In this document: positions 1 through 11,861 of the stretch, one piece after another | How positions within the stretch are numbered: the stretch's first letter is position 1 | Layout: each line of letters begins with the position of its first letter | Origin: Diprion similis | Lineage: Eukaryota > Arthropoda > Insecta > Hymenoptera > Diprionidae | Direction of reading: 5' to 3' | Length of the DNA: 64,000 nucleotides | Assembly (NCBI RefSeq): GCF_021155765.1 | Contig: NC_060108.1 | Coordinates: forward strand, 17,819,025-17,883,024 | Position numbers and translations under genes: made by a program | The notes under the pieces: generated by a model | Told to the model about the DNA's origin: nothing | Seen by the model: only the letters and a program-made list of their open reading frames with translations | Database searches by the model: none

Positions 1-445
1 TTGGAATCTGAAATTCCCTGAGTTTTCCAGGTATTCCATCCTGAAAATAGGATTTTTTCCAACACACAAACATTCAAAAAAAATATCCCATTGATTAATG
101 ACAATTTTTTTACACATTAATAATAATACCTTCAACATTACCTAGTAGTTCTTACTATCTGATTATTAATTTACGAACAACAACCTGCGATTGTCCGTAA
201 GAGAAAAATCAAACAAGGTTTGGTATTAAGTGATGTAAATAGAATGTATGAAGTTGTGTGGTAAAACAAAATTTTAAGTCACCTTTTTTTCTCAAGGCTG
301 ATAGTACTTTGTACAAGAATGAATTTCTTCGACAAACTCAAAATTCTAGTTTAATTTTTTAAATTGCCTGACTTTTCGCTGCGTTAAAAATTCCCTGAGT
401 TTTCTCGGTTTTCCAGGTTTTCCCTGTTTTCCCTATGCATGCAAA
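1..445. repeat. Two fragments of a dispersed CCCTGAGTTTTCC-type repeat
   Basis: Bases 1-60 and about 361-440 share a distinctive C/T-rich phrase: attccctgagttttcc followed by variations of 'aggttttccctg'. The DNA between them is ordinary AT-rich sequence. The phrase resembles a dispersed motif I associate with old transposon remnants in insect genomes. Nothing here encodes a transposase and I see no terminal repeats, so the family is not named. The first fragment is cut by the window edge. Confidence 0.45.
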
Positions 446-1215
446 CCCTAATATTGCTTGGGATTATAAATGAACAATAGGACGATACATCAAAGTAGTT
501 TGCTTATGGTACATAGTAAATTAGCGTGATGGATATAATATCATGTAAATGTATATTTTCACACTAATTAATTTACACTAAACTTGGTACATCATGATAA
601 AGTCATTCATTTTATAGTTACACTTTGCATTATATAATATAAATTAAAAACTGATTTTTTACTTTACAATAGCTTACTTAAATAGACGCAAAGAAGGTAA
701 TTTGCGTTTGGTTCGTTTAGTTTTTCTTCTTTTTTGTTTTCTTCAGGTTCATTTTCATAGAAAAAATAATCACGACACTAATGTACAATATTTTTCATTG
801 TTGCCTGAAATTAGCGCTCAGTATTTTCTGGAAAGACGTACACATTCGGTAAAGCGGAAATTTTCATTTAGGTATGTGTACATCAGTCAGAGTGGAATAT
901 ATCAGGTATAATCTACATTCTTCGACCTGCTTTCGGTGCTCTTTCAGTATATCACAGTAAACTATATTCCGAATAATCATTTGGGAAGACGTAGTGAGCC
1001 AGTGTAGATCCAACCTTATACAAATTTTCAACTCAAGTTTCTCTTTATACACAGATTTTTGCTAGCTAAATGTTACGTCAAACACGAGACTAATGTTATC
1101 ATCGTAATGGTCTGTAGGCGGGGCCTATGGTTGATGCTGGCAACTGAAAATAATTGAAAGAAAGAAAATGAAAAACAGCTCTCATCATAAGCTAATGAAA
1201 TCTGCTACTGTTGAC
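446..1215. other. Noncoding, downstream of the MFSD1-like gene
   Basis: AT-rich sequence with only short chance reading frames. It lies 3' of the MFSD1-like stop codon and should contain that gene's 3' UTR. I found no canonical AATAAA on the minus strand close to the stop. No RNA gene or repeat was recognised. Confidence 0.5.
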
Positions 1216-4210
1216 TTATTTTCTGTTCAATGCTATTTTAATTCTTCTTACGTTTGCTCCTATTCGTGATAAATATCGATTCCGTATGTGAATATCCGAG
1301 TTTGGCAGTAATAAATCATCCGTCGATAAATCTGACGCCGAGCATGTAGTCAGTAGTTTTTCTCTTTCTGTAGCTTCTGCCTGTTTGCATCCGCCATCGC
1401 GAATCTCACGCTGACCTGGAGTCATGTTTAGGTAACCGCCCGCCGTTGTAATGTCAGACAGCCAAATTCCGATAGTGGCGAGAAGGGAAACTGAAACATA
1501 ATTAATAATCAAAATGTGACTAGTTCAAGTTTTACCATTTTCTGGAGCACTTTCCTTTCCCAGTATATAGGTATTACTCAATTCAACTTACTGCATAACC
1601 ATGCCAAGAAAAACATTTCTAACATGAAGTATCCACCAGAATCCACTATCATGCCAGTTAATATTGATACCACTGCTAATCCCAAATTCTGCACAGACTG
1701 AGCTCTGTGAACAATGTAGAGAAATCAGGTTATTCTTAGCAATAAATAGCGTAGGTTTGGTAGCTCTATGCTGAGTAAAAGAACATTGACTAAAAGCATT
1801 ACATCGGTGCATCTTTTTTCAAATCCTATAATGCTGGTGATAACTAAAAATTATCAGCAAATGCTTTAAATCCTACTTCACAACTTTAAACTTACTATTC
1901 TAATAACTAAATTACTACTGTGCAATTAAGGACTAATGGATTATCGGTAACTGACAGCGTCAAGATATCCTTTGTATGTTTTCTGTGCTACTTTATGATT
2001 GAACAATCATAAAGTTCGTTACAAGGAATGCGTCAGCAATAAGTGAGATTGCAAAGTGTAATCTTCAAGTATATACATAACTTGGATTGGTAAAGACACG
2101 TGCGAGTGTGCATATAACAAATGCCGCTTGTTCGGTACACGCGAACTTGTATCTACTGTATAGAGATAATTACTAGTCTAGTCATAATAACAGCTGTAAC
2201 AATTTTGCTGGCAGGGTGAATAACCCTTTTGATGAATGATATTTCTCTTGTTTGAAGTCAACTTACATTCCATATGCCGTTCCTAATTGGTACTCAGGGA
2301 TAACAAGAGCGATTAAAGGCCAGAGAGCACTCGCCAGCATGGAGTATGACAGACCCATTGTAATCATGCAGATGTAGGGATTTACGAATGTGAACGTGAG
2401 CAGTCCATGAGCAACAATTGTACCTAAAATACTTATAAAAACCCAGGAAACATTCTTTCCCACTCTATCGACTAGGTAGCCCAGTAACGGCGAAGCAAAT
2501 GCCGAAATTGAGTAGACTAGAGAATTGACATTGTTGGCGGCAGCCGGCGAATATTCGTACTTTCTTATAAAGAAAACCCTGAAAGAAATTGAAATTGTCA
2601 ACACTTTTGCGCCTTTAGTAAACAGTTTGCAAATGGAAATTGAACGGTTATATCATCATAAACTGAATTTATTGTTCTGAGGTGAACTCACTTTCCTAGG
2701 GCGATGAATGGGTATATAGCGACATAATAAGCTATGCAGACTACGGCTACCAGCCAAAATACCCCTTTGAAGTCTTTAACGTCTGTTAGTCGTACCACTT
2801 CGGGTGTCACACCTTCTCCGCGTCTCAACAATCTCTCTGCACGTTTGTCCATGAATGCCAGTATTACGGCACAGATCATTGAACCGACGCAAGTGATTGA
2901 TGCAAGTAATAGAACAATGCCTATGCACTGGTATCCGGAATAAGATTGCGCCACCCAGTTATAGATGGGATCCATTACCACGAAGTTCACGGTAGATCCG
3001 GCTCTGGCAAAGCTGAGCTGGAGCCCAAATACCATGTTCAACTCCTTTCCTTTGAACCATAATACCGCATAACTGTTCTGTGCAACTGCTAGAGATTCTG
3101 CTCCAATTCTGCAATCAGAGTTAAAATTTTTGTTATTTGTAGTTTGAATAATAATCACTAAAAACTTCAAAATATTTCAATTGCATTATGTAAAACTGAT
3201 GCTTCGTTTTTATTTTTACTATCAGATTATAGAATCAATTTGATAATTACAATAAAAGTTTTTGAAAGGTTTTGAGATATTGAAAGAAAATCTATTTGAC
3301 TAATTTGATAAAACTGCAGTATAAAAACAATTATCTTTATATGCTCTGATTCTTGATGATCATTTTCTCTAGTTGCAGCTTTCCTACATTATAATGCAGC
3401 TCGTCATAACAACGGGGTTGGGAAATTTATTTTTTACCACTTGTTGCTCACCCAAAAACAAATCGTCCGAGCATCATTAGCCAGAATGCATCAACGTATG
3501 CACCAAAAGCAAAAATAAATTGACCAATGAGAGTTAGTCCCATGTATATAACCGTGCCAAGTCTTATGCCAAATACTCTATCCAGTAAAAATCCTCCGAT
3601 AAAACAGAAAATCACATTTGGCCACGAATATATGGAGTAAAGTAGTACAAATTTGCTAGTCGTCAAATCGAGATCACTTTTGAAGTTGTCTTGCAGTGCA
3701 CCAGGATTGTCGTAGCAGAAATATGACCCTGAAATTATATAACGTTGAATTATAATAACATATACATAAGTAACATCAGTTTTGTTAAAGAAGTTACAAT
3801 TGTTCGTTTACCACGTTATCACTATTACAGTGATAACGGGGCATCACTTTCATCATTTATACATATACGTCTACATGCCCTCTACATACATGCCTTATCT
3901 GAGGTTGAACATTTTTTTTCTACTCCTTTTGCTGCTCTGTATAGCCCATTCTATTATTAATTTTTACTGTTATGTCCAGAATTACTTGTCAAAATTTGTA
4001 TGTTTATTTATTTGATCTTACTCTGCGCGTTGGTCTTGCTTACTTTTAAGAAAAGGAATTTGTCTTACCAAAACCAAGAAGGCACATTAATGCCAGTCCC
4101 AGAAATCTGTAGAGTGGCCTTTTTGGACCACAGCATCCTTGTAGTGCGGCTTCGTCGGAATCCGTTGATTCTATTGTCCTCTGAGGACTCTCCATTATGC
4201 CTCCCTCCAT
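1216..4210 (-). CDS. MFSD1: MFSD1-like lysosomal major facilitator transporter
   Basis: Six coding exons on the minus strand: 4069-4210, 3452-3728, 2692-3108, 2267-2578, 1592-1704 and 1216-1490. They sum to 1536 nt (511 aa plus TAA), and every GT/AG junction keeps frame. The start at 4210 was chosen because a short acidic N-terminus leads straight into the conserved first membrane segment (LMCLLGFGSYFCYDNP). Family hallmarks are GGFLLDR after the second membrane helix (residues 92-98), GRFVFGIGAESLAVAQNSYA, and a second MFS loop GYLVDRVGKN in exon 4. In mammals MFSD1 is a lysosomal membrane protein partnered by GLMP; it is reported to export dipeptides. Length is slightly above the roughly 465 aa of the human protein. 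The N-terminus lacks the dileucine signal known from mammals, while the C-terminal tail has EREKLL (462-467) and a DDLLL cluster (478-482), which could serve for sorting (inference). It is the last of three tandem minus-strand genes. Confidence 0.95.
1990..2015. repeat. Perfect 12-bp-arm inverted repeat in MFSD1 intron
   Basis: The sequence reads actttatgattg, then aa, then caatcataaagt. The arms are perfectly complementary over 12 bp with a 2-bp spacer. It sits in the intron between the fourth and fifth coding exons. It could be a cruciform or hairpin, a binding-site palindrome, or chance. No target-site duplication or transposon end was recognised. Confidence 0.7.
3814..3838. repeat. 10-bp-arm inverted repeat in MFSD1 first intron
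   Basis: cgttatcact, then attac, then agtgataacg: ten perfectly paired bases around a 5-base loop. It lies in the intron between coding exons 1 and 2 of the MFSD1-like gene. Function unknown. Confidence 0.65.
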
Positions 4211-5440
4211 ATCTTTGTTCCAACAATATGTTATTCTATTTTAAATGAATTTCAATCAAAATGTTATACATTCGTTTTCCTGTTTTATTTTATTCCATTT
4301 GCGAAAACTGCGGGTGCAGGGTAAGATTGGCACGATCACACTTGTTGCTGTATTGTTGAAATTTAACCCAGACGATCTTATTTTTCTCTCCTGCTTTATT
4401 TGATATTGATGTTATGACAATAACGGCTACACGCAACGATAGCGTTTGACGTTTCCGGAAGATGTCATCTTTAGGTGAGTTTAACGATCTACTATCAATT
4501 AAACGGTGGACATCTAAACGCGATACTTTCGTTTATCAATCACCTTTGTTCGATTTGTAATTTTAAACCGTCACTTTCGTCGTTTCGCAAGAGGGCAATG
4601 TGTCACTCTGTCCCTGACAAGCTTGCAGACGCCTCTAACAAGCCTTTAACCCACCCACGGCTGACACTGATAATTTCATCCGTGCGCACAGCTGCTCTTT
4701 GGACGGTCACAACACATCCAGCGCATATGGTGCGCAACTCTCCGACGTGAAATACCCTAGAACTGATTCTCGATCAATGTGCTTCTCATTCTGATCAACT
4801 ACTTGATCTTCGTGACTCATTCTAAGTCAATTTAATTCATCTAGCCGCTTATTTCTATTCGAGAACAAATAATAAATCCACATCTCTGTGAAATAAAATT
4901 ACCGAAGTCTGTAGTAACATTTTTCGTTAAATTGCACTAATCATAACGTCCCATCCATGTGCTTGCAGTTCTCAATGGTACCACTACGTAGGAATTTCAT
5001 GTCGTTCCAAACAAATATACCATGGGTGCGTTTAAAAAATTGTAACACGCTTGAAAAACTCTTGGAAATGAATTTTTCAACTCTGTAACGCCTTATAGAC
5101 ATAAAAAGTTGATAAACATAGTTAAAAAGGTTAAATTACGGAAACATACATAAATTTTTATTGAAAAATAATTCCTTTTAAATGTTCAAAGTATAGGTTA
5201 CAATTAATATCTTTGAAAATTTTAATAAATACACATTATTTGCGTAAGATCATGAATGATCAAGTCTATTTCTAATCACCTATGCTAATTTACGTTATTA
5301 ATATTTCTTGCATCAATGCACAGCAATCAAATTTGCTTCATAAATGTACACAGCTTTCTTCTTCTTATTTTTGAATAAACAACAATACTCACCCAGAGTC
5401 ATGAACCGCCCCCCTTAAAATATTTTACATCTAACCGAAT
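4211..5440. other. Intergenic: MFSD1 upstream region and BAP18 3' region
   Basis: This lies between the MFSD1-like start codon and the BAP18-like stop codon, both on the minus strand. The part near 4211-4800 should carry the MFSD1 promoter and 5' UTR, but no core element could be fixed. Around 5157-5162 the minus strand reads AATAAA, a possible late poly(A) signal for the BAP18-like gene. No coding exon was recognised. Confidence 0.5.
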
Positions 5441-6857
5441 CTAGGAGGCAACTTCCTCCGTCGCTCCTTCAAATTCTAACTTGACTTGACATTCCTCCGG
5501 TAAGCCTTCAACGTCTACTTCAGATTCTGGGGCGTTTAACATGTTGAGGGTAACTTCTGCGGATTTACCCATCATGCCTTGATTACCAGCCGCTTGTTGC
5601 TGTTTTTGCGTCTGAGCCTGCTGCTGCTGACCTCCGCCACCTCCCCCACCTCCTCCTCCACCACCACTTTGCTGAACATTTTGTTGAGAAATAACTTGCT
5701 GTTGCCTTATCGGTACACCAGCTTCTTCGAAAGCTTTTTTCTTAAGCGTCGTTCTTATCTGAGATCTGAAAACCCATTTATTTTAGTGAAAACAAACAAA
5801 GGACTGACGCAGGAATCGAGAGCTAGTCGCTGAACGATTAAAATCATTCATTTTTTTCTTTTCGATAATCAACTTACACTGTTCTTCCCTTGATGTGTTC
5901 ACTGATTTTGTTCAGATCTTCGCTGAACGTTTTTACAGAGTGACGAAGCATTTCAATTTCTTCGTCAGTCCATTTACTGAAGGTAAAAGATCAAAGTGTT
6001 AGTTTCAATATAAGTTTCACGCTAAATTTAATTGTTAGCACAGTATTAGTCAAAGCCCGAAATATCCACTTCAAAACATCCCAGTCGTATCGTTTCTTCC
6101 GTTAATTATTTTCAAGAATATTTCAAAGCCAATAGCAAGTGAACTTCAGAATATTTACTGCTTACGCAGACCTATTTCGAAATTGTATGCCCTGACTTTT
6201 CTCAGGGTTATTTTTTCCTGCGGATAAAATTATTCATACCCAGGATTACAAGAGAATCAAACGGATAATTTTATCAAATACTCTATGCACTTTGGATATA
6301 TTTAGATCTCTCACACATGATGTTTCTTCTGAAAAATGTTAGTTACATAAATTTTTCTGTCAAAAATATGAAATTTTGGAATGGTTTTTTTTCCGGTGCA
6401 AGAAATAGTAATGCCTGATAGATGTCAGTCAACATGGCGCTTCTTTTTTGATACACCACTGAGATTTGGCGCGAGATTGGTTAATCGATCAAAATTAAAT
6501 AATATAAATTGCAACATTACCCGGCGGGTGAATCCGTAGTAGGGTGTAATTGCATGGTAAGTTCTCCCAATTTGTTGAACGCCGCTCCAGCGGCCGTGAA
6601 TATTTCACCGACCTGAAAGTCGCAAGTTTGGGTTAGACATTTGAAAGGACGCCGTGTAGCGGTTAAGTCGTTTGACGCGACAAAATAATGATATTTTAAG
6701 AGAAGTTGAACTGATTTTCGTGATAATCACATGCGTCTGTAACCGAAGATGCGATTTATACGTTGTTTCGATAAATTTTTATGATTATATTGCCAATGAT
6801 TAACAATATAAACACGGCATAACATAACCTAACCTTCTGTCCGCTCTCGAGCTCCAT
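5441..6857 (-). CDS. BAP18: BAP18-like chromatin complex subunit (SANT domain)
   Basis: Four exons on the minus strand: 6834-6857, 6521-6612, 5878-5976 and 5441-5765. They total 540 nt (179 aa plus TAG) with phase-matched GT/AG junctions. The first exon encodes only eight residues (MELESGQK) and was placed because it joins in frame to the hallmark VGEIFTAAGAAFNKLGELTM. The second hallmark is a SANT/Myb-like module, KWTDEEIEMLRHSVKTF through HIKGRTV (about residues 40-72). The C-terminus has an EVTLNMLN...VDVEGLPEE motif comparable to the human protein C17orf49/BAP18 (172 aa). In mammals BAP18 is an accessory subunit of MLL1/NURF-type complexes that reads H3K4me3-marked chromatin in the nucleus. 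Between SANT domain and tail is a low-complexity linker with 12 consecutive glycines followed by four glutamines. Identification is by remembered family resemblance, not a search. Confidence 0.9.
5977..6520 (-). other. BAP18 intron 2
   Basis: Intron between the VGEIF-encoding exon and the SANT exon (544 bp). It is AT-rich and no exon, RNA gene or repeat was recognised. Confidence 0.7.
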
Positions 6858-7381
6858 GGCTTATGTCTAGATTCTTGGCAAATCAGGGGGGAAGTACCAA
6901 AGAACACGTGACTTGGGGTGGAAAATGGGGGTGGGAATGGCACCCAATATCCAACGGTAATGGTACTTGGCGGGAAATTTAGGGTCAATTTTCCTAAACC
7001 GCGATACATTAACTTACCTTGCTTGCGGAATTCATCTTATATTGTTGTTAAAATCCCGACGACGCCATTGGTTATTGGATATCTCGGTATACATAGGTAT
7101 ACGTGGTACTACATACATACATACATACATGACATACTCGCGCGGCGTTGCCGTCCCGCCAAACTTCCATTTTACGTTTTTTGGTTTAATTATACCTATT
7201 AAGGCCTATGTCGACATTTGAATTATATGTATATACATATTTTACAACGTACTTCGTATTTTAATAAAAATAGACTGCTGAATCAAAGTTCAATTTTACA
7301 CATAATTTAAAAATCAAACCGATATCTCAGGACAGCTACAATTTGTGAAGATCAAATTTTTGCAAAGGGTAGAAAACGTTT
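6858..7381. other. Intergenic between BAP18 and BCDIN3D, with (ACAT)n
   Basis: This short head-to-tail spacer must contain the BAP18-like promoter and the end of the BCDIN3D-like transcript. A small tetranucleotide tract of about five ACAT units lies at 7110-7130. I see no coding exon; small frames in this stretch overlap on both strands without family resemblance. Confidence 0.55.
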
Positions 7382-7387
7382 TTTATT
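7382..7387 (-). terminator. AATAAA poly(A) signal overlapping the BCDIN3D stop
   Basis: On the minus strand the stop codon TGA (7389-7387) runs directly into ATAAAA, so the hexamer AATAAA begins with the final A of the stop codon. If used, cleavage 10-30 nt further on would give an extremely short 3' UTR. Confidence 0.5.
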
Positions 7388-8879
7388 CATTTAAAGTCGA
7401 TTAAATTATCACAATTCATTTCCTTTCTCTTATAGATCAACAATTTCCTGCCCCAATCATTATTCCCGGATTCGGTTAATTTATCGAAACCGCAATGTTC
7501 GGTGAGAATATTTTCCACGTGAGTATCCATATCGCCAGTGTATCGCAAATTTCGGAGCATTGGGAAATCCGCAACGTTGGCGCGTTTCAATCGTCTAGAA
7601 GCATTTCTGTAGCATTTCCAAGGCTGTGGTTCAACCAGGATAATTTTGGTCCTCTCACATACTGACTGGAGAAATTTCACGAGGCCCGAATCGCCGTGAT
7701 TCAAGTGTATCCACATTGTGATAGAGAAGCAAAACGCTACGTCGAAAAGATCCCTCCCCTTTGACGACAAGAATTCATCGATCACCCCGCTGCTTTCCGC
7801 AGCCATAAAGTCCATGCAATTATACGTGACATTGCGCCCTGTGTTCGGGTCATTACCCTCCTTCGCTCTTTCTATCAGGACTGGGTCCAGGTCCACGCCG
7901 AGCAGCGATAAGTCAGCATTCTCGGACGATGAGTCGTCAATGTTTGCCCGAAGAAAGTCGTAAAGTGCAAGCGTCAGATTCTGAAAATGAAAGGTATACG
8001 ACGTTAGAATAGTATATTGTGTACCATTAAGGGTGTAAAGCGAGTACTTTTGAAATTTTAAACCAAGTACTGCAACCACGCGGTCAAAAAGTCCACTTAG
8101 ACCTTGGTGCACACCGTATTTTTTGTAACGCATGTATTCATTTCTGCGTTTTTTGTGCCTATAAGCAGCATTTAAGGTGACCTTTTTTGACACGCCGTCT
8201 CATAGTTATGTTAGAATTGGATTGCATTTTTTCAACAAGAAAAAAATGTATAAATATATGTGTGTGAAAAAGCGGGCAATAAACAAATATTATTGCCTAA
8301 TTTTTCAATAAATGGCAACTTTTTCAAGCGGGTCAAAAAACGGCCATTTTAGGGCCGCTTAATAAATCTTAAAAAACCGCAGAAATCGAGCATGTGTTCC
8401 AAAAACGAATTAACGAATCTAACCCACGCGGTACGAACGTCGGTAAGCTCTATCGTTATGATACAGTCACTTCCAGTCGGTAATACAGTTCCAATTACGC
8501 TTTACTCCCTCGACAGATAGCAGTAGAAAGTAACAAGAATTGCGTTTCGTATCTCGCCGCATGAAACTGATTAACATTAAGCTTACGCGATGGCGCGCGA
8601 CAGCAGCTGCAGTCAAAGGTTCACGTGTACGTTCAGGATATAATAATTAATGCTCACCCCCGCGTTGCAGCCGACATCCAACCCGACGTACTTCCGGTCC
8701 GTTGGGTCCGCGTGCCATACGCCTCGCGGAAGTTGCAGCAGCCGTTCCTCGGCCGGGTGAAATTGGTAATAATTTATAAAATTTCCGTGCCTGCACGCGC
8801 CCGGATCCGTTTTATTATGTACCACCCGGTAGCCTCTCGTTTCCGCTTCACTAATTGATCCTTCGCTGTTCGACGACAT
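7387..8879 (-). CDS. BCDIN3D: BCDIN3D-like RNA 5'-monophosphate methyltransferase
   Basis: Two exons on the minus strand, 8658-8879 and 7387-7980, joined in phase 0 at GGG|GTGAGC and TTTTCAG|AAT. They give 816 nt (271 aa plus TGA). This is a Bin3-type, SAM-dependent methyltransferase. Motif I is VGLDVGCNAGNLT (about residues 65-77), the acidic strand-2 motif is LLGVDLDP (100-107), and the family signature SITMWIHLNHGD lies at 160-171 followed by LVEPQPWKCYR (189-199). In animals BCDIN3D methylates the 5'-monophosphate of cytoplasmic tRNA-His and has been reported to act on some pre-miRNAs; Drosophila CG11342 is the fly counterpart. LVEPQPWKCYR and the short N-terminus favour BCDIN3D over the larger 7SK-capping relative MEPCE. 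The intron splits motif I immediately after its last glycine. The frame also runs open upstream of exon 2 into the intron, but that stretch lacks the N-terminal half of motif I. Confidence 0.93.
7981..8657 (-). other. BCDIN3D intron
   Basis: Intron of 677 bp. The reading frame of exon 2 stays open into it up to about 8193 by chance. No repeat or RNA gene was recognised. Confidence 0.8.
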
Positions 8880-9389
8880 TTAGCGTTTCTCGGTTGAGCT
8901 ATATAGGTATAATTCGGACGACAACGATGATGATAATACAATGCTGCCGTCTACAGAAAGGAGATACACTACGTTGCAGTAGTTTGCTATTCGATATGTT
9001 TAACAATTCATGCTCAAACGAACTTGCCAACTACGTGAAAAAATAACGAATCAACAATGCGATAAACGAGACGTTTCCGGCTATCATAAAAGCGGATTAG
9101 TCATTCAAGTTTTATACAATCGTCATCAGATTATAGGATTATATTACTTCAGATATCAATATTAAAGAATTTTCAAAATTATGCAACAAAACAGAAACAA
9201 CATTAAACGGAAGTTGTTGGCGTGCGAAATTCGGTAAATCAGCCTGTTCTATGGCCGATTCCGATTCTAACTACGACCACAGACGATGAACTGCCTCTTG
9301 CCTGGTGCCGCCATCTGAAGGCCAGAATCGGAAACATTTTCATGGATCCGCGGTTGGGATTCCGGCATGAACGTTGTCGTGACAGGGTT

Positions 9390-9408
9390 GGGGGGGGGGG
9401 GGGGGGGG
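9390..9408. repeat. Poly-G tract (19 G)
   Basis: An uninterrupted run of 19 G on the plus strand, preceded by gggtt. It could form a G-quadruplex on this strand and is prone to length errors in sequencing. Confidence 0.9.
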
Positions 9409-10130
9409 CGTCGTTTGCGCATGTGTGCGTGCACGTGACTTAACGACACACATTAACCCCACGTTTACATCGACGTACCGTAAAAAAGGCAAGATTGCTA
9501 AGAGGCCGTCGTCGTCGCGACTTGCAGCGGCGGAGCGCCCCGCGCACCAACGGGAAGGATTGGGATAATTCGCGGTGTCCGCGACCCAGATACTCGCAAC
9601 CTTCGATTCACTAACTTCGGGGACACCGGCGGGGCTCACCAAAAAAGTTTAAGTAACGCCACAAATCAATGTCTATATGCATACAGGGTGGCACCGTTTA
9701 CATACCACTGTATTCACACGTAACCCATTTAACCCTTTCGGAGTATCCTTTGTGATGCAATTACTTCTTCTCTCTTTTTTACTTTCGCAACGATATTTAG
9801 AAATTGCCTAAAAAAATTGCGAAGAATAAAATTTCAGCAAAATCTTATTCATGGTACTACCGAGCTTGTGAACAAGTTTTTCAGGCTTCTATGTAGATCA
9901 GTTTTTTCAAACTACTTTATTCGGTTTAATACGAACGAGAGCAATATTTCACTGAATTTATGGAAAGTACAAACGGCTCGAATTAAGGAGGTACGAATCA
10001 ATTATCAACGTGCACACAAGTAAAAAGGACAGGTATATAATCCAGTGTGATAAAAGAATGGCTGCATTGCAGCTGAAATGCGAGTGAGCCAGTGGTTGCA
10101 CAGAGTGCAGCTGGACGTCCGTAAAAAAAA

Positions 10131-10152
10131 AAGAGAGAGAGAGCGAGAGAGA
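10131..10152. repeat. Interrupted (AG)n microsatellite
   Basis: Short GA-repeat with one GC interruption, following an A-run at about 10122-10131. Confidence 0.8.
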
Positions 10153-11861
10153 AGCGGTGGACAATATTTCTACACAATTAACGAATGCACTTCATCGCCG
10201 CCTCCTCTTGTTTTCGAGTAGCATACCTATGTTTATCGAGCAACAATACCCAGACGGGTCGTCATTAACCGTCGTTATTCACTATACAAAGCCTCGAATG
10301 TCTCGACTGTGCGGTCACAAATTGAGAAATAAATGAATATGTACACGCGTATGGAGTCAAACAAATTTTATGCAGGTATCGTGTAGCTACGACGTAATTA
10401 ACGACGGTATATTTCGTTACGATATGCTAGAATATATGTATATTATGAAGTCTAGAGAATTCAATGAAAAAAAATAATTAAATATTATGTAAGTATGTAT
10501 GAGTGTATACGCTGTATAGATGGAAAACTGCCGCCTAAAGACCGGAAAAATCCTCATTTTACTCATGTAGAAAATTATTTACAACAGGCTCGTATTGTTA
10601 TGGTGCTTTTTATATCGTACACTTTGATTAAAATTTCAATTCATCACTGTTTTGGTTCGGTTCTAAAACTGGCCTGGGAGCGACTTGTTCGTACGATGAC
10701 GTCACTGTAGTAATATAACGTTATTTAGTCCTCAGCTTTATTAGTTATTCGTTGAAATTTAGTGTGGCACTAATTTGATTGATCCCGAAGGTCGCTGATT
10801 AAATTGGTTGCGGAACGTCATTGAGAATACATGAAGGGAAAAAGATTGACAAAAATTCATTCAAACCGTCGGCATCTACGTGATAACGGTTATATAGGTA
10901 TGGATTTTGGAGATATGTGCTTTACGTGCTCTTACGTCATGATCCTTGATCCATACACCCGCGCCGTCCGTGACGTTCAGCCCAAACACCGTTCAACTTG
11001 AATCAATATACGTGTAGGTATATCATAAATATCACTATCCATAAAATTATCATGATCTTCGAGGTATTGAAATATACGGTGCACCGTGAAAAGATGATGA
11101 GAAATATTCAAATACCACACCGCAGGATATTCTGCAATCTGTCTACAGATATTGCAGCAGGTGCAAGCCGGCTTATTACACAAATGTTTTTCTACCACAT
11201 TGCCTGTTTGTTCGCATCTATAACATACATGCACGTGCAAAGGTACGTTTTATACACGTATAGGCTCATATGTGTGTAAATTTGTACACATGCACTCGAC
11301 GGCGACGAAGTTTTGCAAATCTTACGCAAGCCAAATTACTTGCACATTGAACGAAGTGCAGGTATATGTGAAATATATCCATAATACTCGGCCAAGATTC
11401 GAACGGAGGCGTCTCGCCGCACGTGCCTACAGGCATGTGTATCCATACATTATACGAGGTACATATCCCTGCGAACCAGTGTGTACCGTGAAATTCAACC
11501 TTTCCAAAAAGGGACCCACCGTCCCCGGGCCCACATCTGTCATTCTCGAATACGCTGCAAATTACACGGTCAACATGCGCCACGATGAATGGAAGAGTCG
11601 AGCAGTGAGAGAGACGCGCGTTCCATGAGTCAGATACAATTATGCAACACTTCCGTTTTTTCCTGCTTCTTTGCTTCTTCGTCGTATACGCTCTCGATTT
11701 CTCGCTCCCTCTTTCTATTTGACAGAAATTTTCCTCCATCGTTATCGCGACTTCTTTTCCTGCATGCACTGCCGATTGCTCATTGCCTAGGCACTCACGG
11801 TGATTACCTACCGCTTTATATTGATAACTTCTTATGCTTTATCCTCTAGAAGACCGGAAAA

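Noticed and set aside
7981-8193. Extension of BCDIN3D exon 2 to an ATG at 8193
   Set aside because: It would replace the first half of SAM motif I with unrelated sequence; splicing to the exon at 8658-8879 restores the complete motif.
11266-11769. Long frames on both strands near 11.3-11.8 kb
   Set aside because: Sense and antisense frames overlap fully with no motif, signal peptide or splice support.
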